This document shows, piece after piece, positions 1 to 12,862 of a stretch of DNA of 29,316 nt (position 1 is its first letter; each line of letters starts with the position of its first letter). The stretch is from contig NEEC01000184.1 in NCBI GenBank assembly GCA_002189035.1, positions 1 through 29,316 on the forward strand, read 5' to 3'. The DNA comes from Utricularia gibba (Eukaryota > Streptophyta > Magnoliopsida > Lamiales > Lentibulariaceae). The translations under genes were made by a program, and so were the position numbers. Under the pieces are notes generated by a model. It was not told the DNA's origin. It was given only the letters and a program-made list of their open reading frames with translations, and ran no database searches.

Positions 1-2246
1 ATGATATGTGCAACATGACTCATCACCGTTGCAAGATATCCACTCGATACCGAAGAGTGCACGAGGCCACCATGAGGTTGTGGCTAGGGACACACCATGG
101 CATCTTAAATGATCATCTCGAAATCCCAAATTTCACATCGTCCCATGAAATACATATGTCTTGCATGTCAAAAATCACATTCGCATCGAGTCGGGTGTCC
201 CGAGTCACATTTTCGCGAACGTGGTGGCCACTTCGTTGCACATCTGAAGGCTAATATAAGGCAATCTTTCGAGCATTTGTGCCTCCTCGGACGAACAAGT
301 CTCAACACGAAAGAAGACCGGCTCGGAACGAGCTTCGAAACGGTATGCTATGTGCAACATGACTCATCACCATTTGCAAGATATCCACTCGATACCGAAG
401 AGTGCACGAGGCCACCATGAGGTTGTGGCTAGGGACACACCATGGCATCTTAAATGATCATCTCGAAATCCGAAATTTCACATCGTCCCATGAAATACAT
501 ATGTCTTGCATGTCAAAATCACATTCGCATCGAGTCAGGTGTCCCGAGTCACATTTTCGCGAACGTGGTGGCCACTTCGTTGCACATCTGAAGGCTAATA
601 TAAGGCAATCTTTCGAGCATTTGTGCCTCCTCGGACGAACAAGTTCTCAACACGAAAGAAGACCGGCTCGGAACGAGCTTCGAAACGGTATGATATGTGC
701 AACATGACTCATCACCGTTTGCAAGATATCCACTCGATACCGAAGAGTGCACGAGGCCACCATGAGGTTGTGGCTAGCCACACACCATGGCATCTTAAAT
801 GATCATCTCGAAATCCGAAATTTCACATCGTCCATGAAATACATATGTCTTGCATGTCAAAAATCACATTCGCATCGAGTCAGGTGTCCCGAGTCACATT
901 TTCGCGAACGTGGTGGCCACTTCGTTGCACATCTGAAGGCTAATATAAGGCAATCTTTCGAGCATTTGTGCCTCCTCGGACGAACAAGTTCTCAACACGA
1001 AAGAAGGAACGAGCTTCGAAACGGTATGCTATGTGCAACATGACTCATCACCGTTTGCAAGATATCCACTCGATACCGAAGAGTGCACGAGGCCACCATG
1101 AGGTTGTGGCTAGGGACACACCATGGCATCTTAAATGATCATCTCGAAATCCAAATTTCACATCGTCCATGAAATACATATGTCTTGCATGCCAAAAATC
1201 ACATTCGCATCGAGTCAGGTGTCCGAGTCACATTTTCGCGAACGTGGTGGCCACTTCGTTGCACATCTGAAGGCTAATATAAGGCAATCTTTCGAGCATT
1301 TGTGCCTCTCGGACGAACAAGTTCTCAACACGAAAGAACGGAACGAGCTTCGAAACGGTATGCTATGTGCAACATGACTCATCACCGTTTGCAAGATATC
1401 CACTCGATACCGAAGAGTGCACGAGGCCACATGAGGTTGTGGCTAGGGACACACCATGGCATCTTAAATGATCATCGAAATCCAAATTTCACATCGTCCC
1501 ATGAAATACATATGTCTTGCATGAAAATCACATTCGCATCGAGTCGTCCCCGAGTCATCGCGAACGTGGTGGCCACTTCGTTGCACATCTGAAGGCTAAT
1601 ATAAGGCAATCTTTCGAGCATTTGTGCCTCCTCGGACGAACAAGTTCTCAACACGAAAGAAGACCGGCTCGGAACGAGCTTCGAAACGGTATGATATGTG
1701 CAACATGACTCATCACCATTTGCAAGATATCCACTCGATACCGAAGAGTGCACGAGGCCACCATGAGGTTGTGGCTAGGGACACACCCATGGCATCTTAA
1801 ATGATCATCTCGAAATCAAAATTTCACATCGTCCCATGAAATACATATGTCTTGCATGCGAAAATCACATTCGCATCGAGTCAGGTGTCCCGAGTCACAT
1901 CGTCGCGAACGTGGTGGCCACTTCGTTGCACATCTGAAGGCTAATATAAGGCAATCTTTCGAGCATTTGTGCCTCCTCGGACGAACAAGTTCTCAACACG
2001 AAAGAAGACCGGCTCGGAACGAGCTTCGAAACGGTATGATATGTGCAACATGACTCATCACCGTTTGCAAGATATCCACTCGATACCGAAGAGTGCACGA
2101 GGCCACCATGAGGTTGTGGCTAGGGACACACCATGGCATCTTAAATGATCATCTCGAAATCCAAATTTCACATCGTCCCATGAAATACATATGTCTTGCA
2201 TGTCAAAAATCACATTCGCATCGAGTCAGGTGTCCCGAGTCACATT

Positions 2247-2266
2247 TTCGCGAACGTGGTGGCCAC
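2247..2266. other. Paired 8-bp palindromes TTCGCGAA and GTGGCCAC
   Basis: TTCGCGAA lies at 2247-2254 and GTGGCCAC at 2259-2266, four bases apart. Both recur in most units. The first is often damaged by deletions (for example near 1558, 3612, 6957, 7282, 14120 and 21133) while the second is more stable. Both contain recognition sites for common restriction enzymes, so a digest would give a ladder. No binding protein is assigned. Confidence 0.5.
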
Positions 2267-2275
2267 TTCGTTGCA

Positions 2276-2383
2276 CATCTGAAGGCTAATATAAGGCAAT
2301 CTTTCGAGCATTTGTGCCTCCTCGGACGAACAAGTTCTCAACACGAAAGAAGACCGGCTCGGAACGAGCTTCGAAACGGTATG
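2276..2383. repeat. Conserved core block of the monomer (~108 bp, reference copy)
   Basis: The block starts at CATCTGAAGG and runs through CTAATATAAGG, TTTCGAGCATTTGTGCC, TCGGACGAACAAG and GCTCGGAACGAGC to CGGTATG. Across all units it varies least, and it is the part that persists in the scrambled zone at 14387-19380 (for example at 15258, 16043, 16379, 16549, 17924 and 18111) where the rest of the unit is rearranged. Inference: it may be a protein-binding or nucleosome-positioning element, a preferred recombination or amplification unit, or simply the most recently homogenised part. No known binding motif is recognised with confidence. Confidence 0.75.
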
Positions 2384-2630
2384 ATATGTGCAACATGACT
2401 CATCACCGTTTGCAAGATATCCACTCGATACCGAAGAGTGCACGAGGCCACCATGAGGTTGTGGCTAGGGACACACCATGGCATCTTAAATGATCATCTC
2501 GAAATCCAAAATTTCACATCGTCCATGAAATACATATGTCTTGCATGTCAAAAATCACATTCGCATCGAGTCAGGTGTCCCGAGTCACATTTTCGCGAAC
2601 GTGGTGGCCACTTCGTTGCACATCTGAAGG
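2286..2630. repeat. Reference full-length monomer, subfamily A (345 bp)
   Basis: I chose this unit as a reference because neighbours on both sides are nearly identical and the spacing is exactly 345 bp. In order it holds CTAATATAAGG, a highly conserved block to about 2383, a middle part with GATATC (2416-2421) and CCATGG, the palindrome ATGATCAT (2490-2497), an A-rich section with CATATG, then CGAGTC repeated twice, and a final part with TTCGCGAA and GTGGCCAC motifs leading into the next unit. It contains about 22 CpG dinucleotides by hand count. The length is a multiple of three, so reading phase carries from unit to unit, which explains the many chance open frames. Stops lie in each unit around CTGAAGGCTAATATAAG. 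Confidence 0.95.
2357..2369. other. Short inverted repeat (hairpin potential) inside the core
   Basis: GCTCG and CGAGC form a perfect 5-bp inverted repeat around the 3-nt loop GAA. It recurs in most full-length units; it is lost by small deletions near 1340, 5726, 12191, 20590 and 25639. It sits about 70 bp after the anchor and just before a TTCGAA palindrome (2370-2375). The stem is too short to claim a functional structure from sequence alone. Confidence 0.5.
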
Positions 2631-2976
2631 CTAATATAAGGCAATCTTTCGAGCATTTGTGCCTCCTCGGACGAACAAGTTCTCAACACGAAAGAAGACC
2701 GGCTCGGAACGAGCTTCGAAACGGTATGCTATGTGCAACATGACTCATCACCATTTGCAAGATATCCACTCGATACCGAAGAGTGCACGAGGCCACCATG
2801 AGGTTGTGGCTAGGGACACACCCATGGCATCTTAAATGATCATCTCGAAATCCAAATTTCACATCGTCCCATGAAATACATACGTCTTGCATGTCAAAAA
2901 TCACATTCGCATCGAGTCAGGTGTCCCGAGTCACATTTTCGCGAACGTGGTGGCCACTTCGTTGCACATCTGAAGG

Positions 2977-5900
2977 CTAATATAAGGCAATCTTTCGAGC
3001 ATTTGTGCCTCCTCGGACGAACAAGTTCTCAACACGAAAGAAGACCGGCTCGGAACGAGCTTCGAAACGGTATGATATGTGCAACATGACTCATCACCTT
3101 GCAAGATATCCACTCGATACCGAAGAGTGCACGAGGCCACCATGAGGTTGTGGCTAGGACACACCCATGGCATCTTAAATGATCATCTCGAAATCCCAAA
3201 TTTCACATCGTCCATGAAATACATATGTTTGCATGTCAAAAATCACATTCGCATCGAGTCCGAGTCACATTTCGCGAACGTGGTGGCCACTTCGTTGCAC
3301 ATCTGAAGGCTAATATAAGGCAATCTTTCGAGCATTTGTGCCTCCTCGGACGAACAAGTTCTCAACACGAAAGAAGACCGGCTCGGAACGAGCTTCGAAA
3401 CGGTATATATGTGCAACATGACTCATCACCGTTTGCAAGATATCCACTCGATACCGAAGAGTGCACGAGGCCACCATGAGGTTGTGGCTAGGGACACACC
3501 CATGGCATCTTAAATGATCATCTCGAAATCAAAATTTCACATCGTCCATGAAATACATACGTCTTGCATGCCGAAAATCACATTCGCATCGAGTCAGGTG
3601 TCCCGAGTCACATCGCGAACGTGGTGGCCACTTCGTTGCACATCTGAAGGCTAATATAAGGCAATCTTCGAGCATTTGTCGGACGAACAAGTTCTCAACA
3701 CGAAAGAAGACCGGCTCGGAACGAGCTTCGAAACGCTATGTGCAACATGACTCATCACCGTTGCAAGATATCCACTCGATACCGAAGAGTGCACGAGGCC
3801 ACCATGAGGTTGTGGCTAGACACACCATGGCATCTTAAATGATCATCTCGAAATCCAAAATTTCACATCGTCCATGAAATACATATGTCTTGCATGTCAA
3901 AAATCACATTCGCATCGAGTCGGGTGTCCCGAGTCACATTCGCGAACGTGGTGGCCACTTCGTTGCACATCTGAAGGCTAATATAAGGCAATCTTTCGAG
4001 CATTTGTGCCTCTCGGACGAACAAGTTCTCAACACGAAAGAAGACCGGCTCGGAACGAGCTTCGAAACGGTATGATATGTGCAACATGACTCATCACCGT
4101 TTGCAAGATATCCACTCGATACCGAAGAGTGCACGAGGCACCATGAGGTTGTGGCTAGGGACACACCCATGGCATCTTAAATGATCATCTCGAAATCCAA
4201 AATTTCACATCGTCCATGAAATACATATGTCTTGCATGTAAAATCACATTCGCATCGAGTCAGGTGTCCCGAGTCGCATTTCGCGAACGTGTGGCCACTT
4301 CGTTGCACATCTAAGGCTAATATAAGGCAATCTTTCGAGCATTTGTGCTCCTCGGACGAACAAGTTCTCAACACGAAAGAAGACGGCTCGGAACGAGCTT
4401 CGAAACGGTATGCTATGTGCAACATGACTCATCATTTGCCACTCGATACCGAAGAGTGCACGAGGCCACCATGAGGTTGTGGCTAGGACACACCATGGCA
4501 TCTTAAATGATCATCTCGAAATCAAAAATTTCACATCGTCCCATGAAATACATATGTCTTGCATGCGAAAATCACATTCGCATCGAGTCAGGTGTCCCGA
4601 GTCACATCGTCGCGAACGTGGTGGCCACTTCGTTGCACATCTAAGGCTAATATAAGGCAATCTTTCGAGCATTTGTGCCTCCTCGGACGAACAAGTTCTC
4701 AACACGAAAGAAGACCGGCTCGGAACGAGCTTCGAAACGGTATGATATGTGCAACATGACTCATCACCGTTTGCAAGATATCCACTCGATACCGAAGAGT
4801 GCACGAGGCCACCATGAGGTTGTGGCTAACACACCCATGGCATCTTAAATGATCATCTCGAAATCCAAATTTCACATCGTCCATGAAATACATATGTCTT
4901 GCATGTCAAAAATCACATTCGCATCGAGTCAGGTGTCCCGAGTCACATCGTCGCGAACGTGGTGGCCACTTCGTTGCACATCTGAAGGCTAATATAAGGC
5001 AATCTTTCGAGCATTTGTGCCTCCTCGGACGAACAAGTTCTCAACACGAAAGCTCGGAACGAGCTTCGAAACGGTATGCTATGTGCAACATGACTCATCA
5101 CCGTTTGCAAGATATCCACTCGATACCGAAGAGTGCACGAGGCCACCATGAGGTTGTGGCTAGGACACACCCATGGCATCTTAAATGATCATCTCGAAAT
5201 CCAAATTTCACATCGTCCCATGAAATACATATGTCTTGCATGTCAAAAATCACATTCGCATCGAGTCGGGTGTCCGAGTCACATTTTCGCGAACGTGGTG
5301 GCCACTTCGTTGCACATCTGAAGGCTAATATAAGGCAATCTTTCGAGCATTTGTGCCTCCTCGGACGAACAAGTTCTCAACACGAAAGAAGACGGCTCGG
5401 AACGAGCTTCGAAACGGTATGATATGTGCAACATGACTCATCACCGTTTGCAAGATATCCACTCGATACCGAAGAGTGCACGAGGCCACCATGAGGTTGT
5501 GGCTAGGGACACACCATGGCATCTTAAATGATCATCTCGAAATCCAAAATTTCACATCGTCCATGAAATACATATTTGCATGTCAAAAATCACATTCGCA
5601 TCGAGTCAGGTGTCCCGAGTCACATTTTCGCGAACGTGGTGGCCACTTCGTTGCACATCTGAAGGCTAATATAAGGCAATCTTTCGAGCATTTGTGCCTC
5701 CTCGGACGAACAACACGAAAGAAGACTCGGAACGAGCTTCGAAACGGTATGATATGTGCAACATGACTCATCACCATTTGCAAGATATCCACTCGATACC
5801 GAAGAGTGCACGAGGCCACCATGAGGTTGTGGCTCCATGGCATCTTAAATGATCATCTCGAAATCCAAAATTTCACATCGTCCCATGAAATACATACGTC

Positions 5901-8343
5901 TTGCATGAAAAATCATTCGCATCGAGTCGGTGTCCCGAGTCGCATCGCGAACGTGGTGGCCACTTCGTTGCACATCTGAAGGCTAATATAAGGCAATTTC
6001 GAGCATTTGTCGGACGAACAAGTTCTCAACACGAAAGAAGACCGGCTCGGAACGAGCTTCGAAACGGTATGGTGCAACATGACTCATCACCATTTGCAAG
6101 ATATCCACTCGATACCGAAGAGTGCACGAGGCCACCATGAGGTTGTGGCTAGGACACACCCATGGCATCTTAAATGATCATCTCGAAATCCAAAATTTCA
6201 CATCGTCCCATGAAATACATACGTCTTGCATGTCGAAAATCACATTCGCATCGAGTCAGGTGTCCCGAGTCACATTTTCGCGAAATGTGTGGCCACTTCG
6301 TTGCACATCTGAAGGCTAATATAAGGCAATCTTTCGAGCATTTGTGCCTCCTCGGACGAACAAGTTCTCAACACGAAAGAAGACCGGCTCGGAACGAGCT
6401 TCGAAACGGTATGTATGTGCAACATGACTCATCACCGTTTGCAAGATATCCACTCGATACGAAGAGTGCACGAGGCCACCATGAGGTTGTGGCTAGGACA
6501 CACCATGGCATTAAATGATCATCTCGAAATCAAATTTCACATCCCCATGAAATACATACGTCTTGCATGTCAAAAATCACATTCGCATCGAGTCAGGTGT
6601 CCCGAGTCACATTCGCGAACGTGGTGGCCACTTCGTTATCTGAAGGCTAATATAAGGCAATCTTTCGAGCATTTGTGCCTCCTCGGACGAACAGTTCTCA
6701 ACACGAAAGAAGACCGGCTCGGAACGAGCTTCGAAACGGTATGATATGTGCAACATGACTCATCACCGTTTGCAAGATATCCACTCGATACCGAAGAGTG
6801 CACGAGGCCACCATGAGGTTGTGGCTAGGGACACACCCATGGCATCTTAAATGATCATCTCGAAATCCAAATTTCACATCGTCCCATGAAATACATATGT
6901 CTTGCATGAAAAATCACATTCGCATCGAGTCGGTGTCCCGAGTCGCGAACGTGGTGGCCACTTCGTTGCACATCTGAAGGCTAATATAAGGCAATCTTTC
7001 GAGCATTTGTGCCTCCTCGGACGAACAAGTTCTCAACACGAAAAGAAGACCGGCTCGGAACGAGCTTCGAAACGGTATGCTATGTGCAACATGACTCATC
7101 ACCGTTTGCAAGATATCCACTCGATACCGAAGAGTGCACGAGGCCACCATGAGGTTGTGGCTAGGACACACCCATGGCATCTTAAATGATCATCTCGAAA
7201 TCCAAATTTCACATCGTCCCATGAAATACATATGTCTTGCATGTCAAAAATCACATTCGCATCGAGTCAGGTGTCCCGAGTCAACGCGAACGTGGTGGCC
7301 ACTTCGTTGCACATCTGAAGGCTAATATAAGGCAATCTTTCGAGCATTTGTGCCTCCTCGGACGAACAAGTTCTCAACACGAAAGAAGACCGGCTCGGAA
7401 CGAGCTTCGAAACGGTATGATATGTGCAACATGACTCATCACCGTTTGCAAGATATCCACTCGATACCGAAGAGTGCACGAGGCCACCATGAGGTTGTGG
7501 CTAGGACACACCCATGGCATCTTAAATGATCATCTCGAAATCCAAATTTCACATCGTCCATGAAATACATATGTCTTGCATGTAAAAATCACATTCGCAT
7601 CGAGTCAGGTGTCCCGAGTCACATCGCGAACGTGGTGGCCACTTCGTTGCACATCTGAAGGCTAATATAAGGCAATCTTTCGAGCATTTGTGCCTCCTCG
7701 GACGAACAAGTTTCAACACGAAAGAAGACCGGCTCGGAACGAGCTTCGAAACGGTATGATATGTGCAACATGACTCATCACCGTTTGCAAGATATCCACT
7801 CGATACCGAAGAGTGCACGAGGCCACCATGAGTTGTGGCTAGGGACACACCCATGGCATCTTAAATGATCATCTCGAAATCAAAATTTCACATCGTCCAT
7901 GAAATACATATGTCTTGCATGCCGAAAATCACATTCGCATCGAGTCAGGTGTCCCGAGTCACATTTTCGCGAACGTGGTGGCCACTTCGTTGCACATCTG
8001 AAGGCTAATATAAGGCAATCTTTCGAGCATTTGTGCCTCCTCGGACGAACAAGTTCTCAACACGAAAGAAGACCGGCTCGGAACGAGCTTCGAAACGGTA
8101 TGATATGTGCAACATGACTCATCACCGTTGCAAGATATCACTCGATACCGAAGAGTGCACGAGGCCACCATGAGGTTGTGGCTAGGGACACACCATGGCA
8201 TCTTAAATGATCATCTCGAAATCAAATTTCACATCGTCCATGAAATACATATGTCTTGCATGTCAAAAATCACATTCGCATCGAGTCAGGTGTCCGAGTC
8301 ACATTTCGCGAACGTGGTGGCCACTTCGTTGCACATCTGAAGG
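2977..8343. repeat. Left array, deletion-rich part (subfamily A)
   Basis: Anchors are at 2977, 3310, 3651, 3978, 4317, 4647, 4989, 5325, 5666, 5983, 6316, 6647, 6981, 7322, 7662 and 8005. Most spacings are 317-343 bp, below the 345 mode. Each short unit carries scattered 1-15 bp deletions at different places, while the sequence between them matches the reference almost exactly. Frequent sites are the stretch after CGGTATG, the GCTAGGGACACACC stretch, the run after TGCATGTC, and CGAGTCACATTTTCGCG. No gene is seen. Confidence 0.93.
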
Positions 8344-11300
8344 CTAATATAAGGCAATCTTTCGAGCATTTGTGCCTCCTCGGACGAACAAGTTCTCAAC
8401 ACGAAAGAAGACCGGCTCGGAACGAGCTTCGAAACGGTATGATATGTGCAACATGACTCATCACCGTTTGCAAGATATCCACTCGATACCGAAGAGTGCA
8501 CGAGGCCACCATGAGGTTGTGGCTAGGGACACACCCATGGCATCTTAAATGATCATCTCGAAATCAAAATTTCACATCGTCCCATGAAATACATATGTCT
8601 TGCATGCGAAAATCACATTCGCATCGAGTCAGGTGTCCCGAGTCACATTTTCGCGAACGTGGTGGCCACTTCGTTGCACATCTGAAGGCTAATATAAGGC
8701 AATCTTTCGAGCATTTGTGCCTCCTCGGACGAACAAGTTCTCAACACGAAAGAAGACGGCTCGGAACGAGCTTCGAAACGGTATGCTATGTGCAACATGA
8801 CTCATCACCATTTGCAAGATATCCACTCGATACCGAAGAGTGCACGAGGCCACCATGAGGTTGTGGCTAGGGACACACCATGGCATCTTAAATGATCATC
8901 TCGAAATCCAAAATTTCACATCGTCCCATGAAATACATACGTCTTGCATGCGAAAATCACATTCGCATCGAGTCAGGTTCCCGAGTCACATTTTCGCGAA
9001 TGTGGTGGCCACTTCGTTGCACATCTGAAGGCTAATATAAGGCAATCTTTCGAGCATTTGTGCCTCCTCGGACGAACAAGTTCTCAACACGAAAGAAGAC
9101 CGGCTCGGAACGAGCTTCGAAACGGTATGATATGTGCAACATGACTCATCACCGTTTGCAAGATATCCACTCGATACCGAAGAGTGCACGAGGCCACCAT
9201 GAGGTTGTGGCTAGGGACACACCATGGCATCTTAAATGATCATCTCGAAATCCGAAATTTCACATCGTCCATGAAATACATATGTCTTGCATGTCAAAAA
9301 TCACATTCGCATCGAGTCAGGTGTCCCGAGTCACATTTTCGCGAACGTGGTGGCCACTTCGTTGCACATCTGAAGGCTAATATAAGGCAATCTTTCGAGC
9401 ATTTGTGCCTCCTCGGACGAACAAGTTCTCAACACGAAAGAAGACCGGCTCGGAACGAGCTTCGAAACGGTATGATATGTGCAACATGACTCATCACCGT
9501 TTGCAAGATATCCACTCGATACCGAAGAGTGCACGAGGCCACCATGAGGTTGTGGCTAGGGACACACCATGGCATCTTAAATGATCATCTCGAAATCCAA
9601 AATTTCACATCGTCCCATGAAATACATATGTCTTGCATGTCAAAAATCACATTCGCATCGAGTCAGGTGTCCCGAGTCACATTTTCGCGAACGTGGTGGC
9701 CACTTCGTTGCACATCTGAAGGCTAATATAAGGCAATCTTTCGAGCATTTGTGCCTCCTCGGACGAACAAGTTCTCAACACGAAAGAAGACCGGCTCGGA
9801 ACGAGCTTCGAAACGGTATGCTATGTGCAACATGACTCATCACCGTTTGCAAGATATCCACTCGATACCGAAGAGTGCACGAGGCCACCATGAGGTTGTG
9901 GCTAGGGACACACCCATGGCATCTTAAATGATCATCTCGAAATCCGAAATTTCACATCGTCCATGAAATACATATGTCTTGCATGTCAAAAATCACATTC
10001 GCATCGAGTCAGGTGTCCCGAGTCACATTTTCGCGAACGTGGTGGCCACTTCGTTGCACATCTGAAGGCTAATATAAGGCAATCTTTCGAGCATTTGTGC
10101 CTCCTCGGACGAACAAGTTCTCAACACGAAAGAAGACGGCTCGGAACGAGCTTCGAAACGGTATGATATGTGCAACATGACTCATCACCGTTTGCAAGAT
10201 ATCCACTCGATACCGAAGAGTGCACGAGGCCACCATGAGGTTGTGGCTAGGGACACACCATGGCATCTTAAATGATCATCTCGAAATCCAAATTTCACAT
10301 CGTCCCATGAAATACATATGTCTTGCATGTCAAAAATCACATTCGCATCGAGTCAGGTGTCCCGAGTCACATTTTCGCGAACGTGGTGGCCACTTCGTTG
10401 CACATCTGAAGGCTAATATAAGGCAATCTTTCGAGCATTTGTGCCTCCTCGGACGAACAAGTTCTCAACACGAAAGAAGACCGGCTCGGAACGAGCTTCG
10501 AAACGGTATGATATGTGCAACATGACTCATCACCGTTTGCAAGATATCCACTCGATACCGAAGAGTGCACGAGGCCACCATGAGGTTGTGGCTAGGGACA
10601 CACCATGGCATCTTAAATGATCATCTCGAAATCAAAATTTCACATCGTCCATGAAATACATACGTCTTGCATGTCAAAATCACATTCGCATCGAGTCAGG
10701 TGTCCCGAGTCACATTTTCGCGAACGTGGTGGCCACTTCGTTGCACATCTGAAGGCTAATATAAGGCAATCTTTCGAGCATTTGTGCCTCCTCGGACGAA
10801 CAAGTTCTCAACACGAAAGAAGACCGGCTCGGAACGAGCTTCGAAACGGTATGATATGTGCAACATGACTCATCACCGTTTGCAAGATATCCACTCGATA
10901 CCGAAGAGTGCACGAGGCCACCATGAGGTTGTGGCTAGGGACACACCATGGCATCTTAAATGATCATCTCGAAATCAAAATTTCACATCGTCCATGAAAT
11001 ACATATGTTTGCATGTCAAAAATCACATTCGCATCGAGTCAGGTGTCCCGAGTCACATTTTCGCGAACGTGGTGGCCACTTCGTTGCACATCTGAAGGCT
11101 AATATAAGGCAATCTTTCGAGCATTTGTGCCTCCTCGGACGAACAAGTTCTCAACACGAAAGAAGACCGGCTCGGAACGAGCTTCGAAACGGTATGATAT
11201 GTGCAACATGACTCATCACCGTTTGCAAGATATCCACTCGATACCGAAGAGTGCACGAGGCCACCATGAGGTTGTGGCTAGGGACACACCATGGCATCTT

Positions 11301-11786
11301 AAATGATCATCTCGAAATCCGAAATTTCACATCGTCCATGAAATACATATGTTTGCATGTCAAAAATCACATTCGCATCGAGTCAGGTGTCCCGAGTCAC
11401 ATTTTCGCGAACGTGGTGGCCACTTCGTTGCACATCTGAAGGCTAATATAAGGCAATCTTTCGAGCATTTGTGCCTCCTCGGACGAACAAGTTCTCAACA
11501 CGAAAGAAGACCGGCTCGGAACGAGCTTCGAAACGGTATGATATGTGCAACATGACTCATCACCGTTTGCAAGATATCCACTCGATACCGAAGAGTGCAC
11601 GAGGCCACCATGAGGTTGTGGCTAGGGACACACCCATGGCATCTTAAATGATCATCTCGAAATCCAAATTTCACATCGTCCATGAAATACATATGTCTTG
11701 CATGTCAAAAATCACATTCGCATCGAGTCAGGTGTCCGAGTCACATTTTCGCGAACGTGGTGGCCACTTCGTTGCACATCTGAAGG
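8344..11786. repeat. Left array, most homogeneous part (subfamily A)
   Basis: Anchors are at 8344, 8689, 9032, 9377, 9723, 10069, 10413, 10756, 11099 and 11443, with the next at 11787. Every spacing is 343-346 bp. Units differ mainly at a few recurrent one- or two-base sites (CCATGG or CCCATGG; GTCCATG or GTCCCATG; GATATG or GCTATG; CCAAA or CCGAAA). This uniformity suggests the most recent amplification or gene conversion in the window, as an inference. Confidence 0.93.
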
Positions 11787-12862
11787 CTAATATAAGGCAA
11801 TCTTTCGAGCATTTGTGCCTCCTCGGACGAACAAGTTCTCAACACGAAAGAAGACCGGCTCGGAACGAGCTTCGAAACGGTATGATATGTGCAACATGAC
11901 TCATCACCGTTTGCAAGATATCCACTCGATACCGAAGAGTGCACGAGGCCACCATGAGGTTGTGGCTCACACCATGGCATCTTAAATGATCATCTCGAAA
12001 TCCAAATTTCACATCGTCATGAAATACATATGTTTGCATGTCAAAAATCACATTCGCATCGAGTCAGGTGTCCCGAGTCACATTTTCGCGAACGTGGTGG
12101 CCACTTCGTTGCACATCTGAAGGCTAATATAAGGCAATCTTTCGAGCATTTGTGCCTCCTCGGACGAACAAGTTCTCAACACGAAAGAAGAAACGAGCTT
12201 CGAAACGGTATGCTATGTGCAACATGACTCATCACCGTTTGCAAGATATCCACTCGATACCGAAGAGTGCACGAGGCCACCATGAGGTTGTGGCTAGACA
12301 CACCATGGCATCTTAAATGATCATCTCGAAATCCAAATTTCACATCGTCCATGAAATACATATGTTTTGCATGTCAAAAATCACATTCGCATCGAGTCAG
12401 GTGTCCCGAGTCACATTTTCGCGAACGTGGTGGCCACTTCGTTGCACATCTGAAGGCTAATATAAGGCAATCTTTCGAGCATTTGTGCTCCTCGGACGAA
12501 CAAGTTCTCAACACGAAAGAAGACGGCTCGGAACGAGCTTCGAAACGGTATGATATGTGCAACATGACTCATCACCGTTTGCAAGATATCCACTCGATAC
12601 CGAAGAGTGCACGAGGCCACCATGAGGTTGTGGCTAGGACACACCCATGGCATCTTAAATGATCATCTCGAAATCAAATTTCACATCGTCCATGAAATAC
12701 ATATGTTTGCATGTCAAAAATCACATTCGCATCGAGTCAGGTGTCCCGAGTCACATTTTCGCGAACGTGGTGGCCACTTCGTTGCACATCTGAAGGCTAA
12801 TATAAGGCAATCTTTCGAGCATTTGTGCCTCCTCGGACGAACAAGTTCTCAACACGAAAGAA
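11787..12862. repeat. Left array, distal units with first subfamily-B-like variants
   Basis: Anchors are at 11787, 12124, 12457 and 12797. The marker near CATATG changes from ATGTCTTGC through ATGTTTGC (12031, 12703) to ATGTTTTGC (12363), the form that dominates the right array. Small deletions reappear (GGCTCACACC near 11966, the core near 12191). The last unit breaks off at 12862, just after GAAAGAAG. Confidence 0.85.

Larger units (their letters stand above)
1..2976. repeat. Left array, regular part (subfamily A units 1-8)
   Basis: Anchors are at 251, 595, 940, 1274, 1596, 1941, 2286 and 2631, giving spacings of 344, 345, 334, 322, 345, 345, 345 and 346. Bases 1-250 are the last part of a unit cut by the window edge. 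The short units at 940 and 1274 carry several separate small deletions (around 1007, 1223, 1306, 1340, 1431, 1476 and 1523-1560). Marker words are ATGTCTTGC and CCAAATTTC or CCAAAATTTC. No gene is seen. Confidence 0.95.

Noticed and set aside
2266-2285. CENP-B box-like sequence at CTTCGTTGCACATCTG.
   Set aside because: It matches the TTCG start and the central A, but the required CGGG is TCTG. The other TTCG site (CTTCGAAACGG) has the wrong spacing.
2366-2382. RNA polymerase III B-box-like GCTTCGAAACG.
   Set aside because: Only about 8 of 11 consensus positions match, no A box lies at a suitable distance upstream, and no tRNA- or SINE-like structure or T-run terminator is seen.
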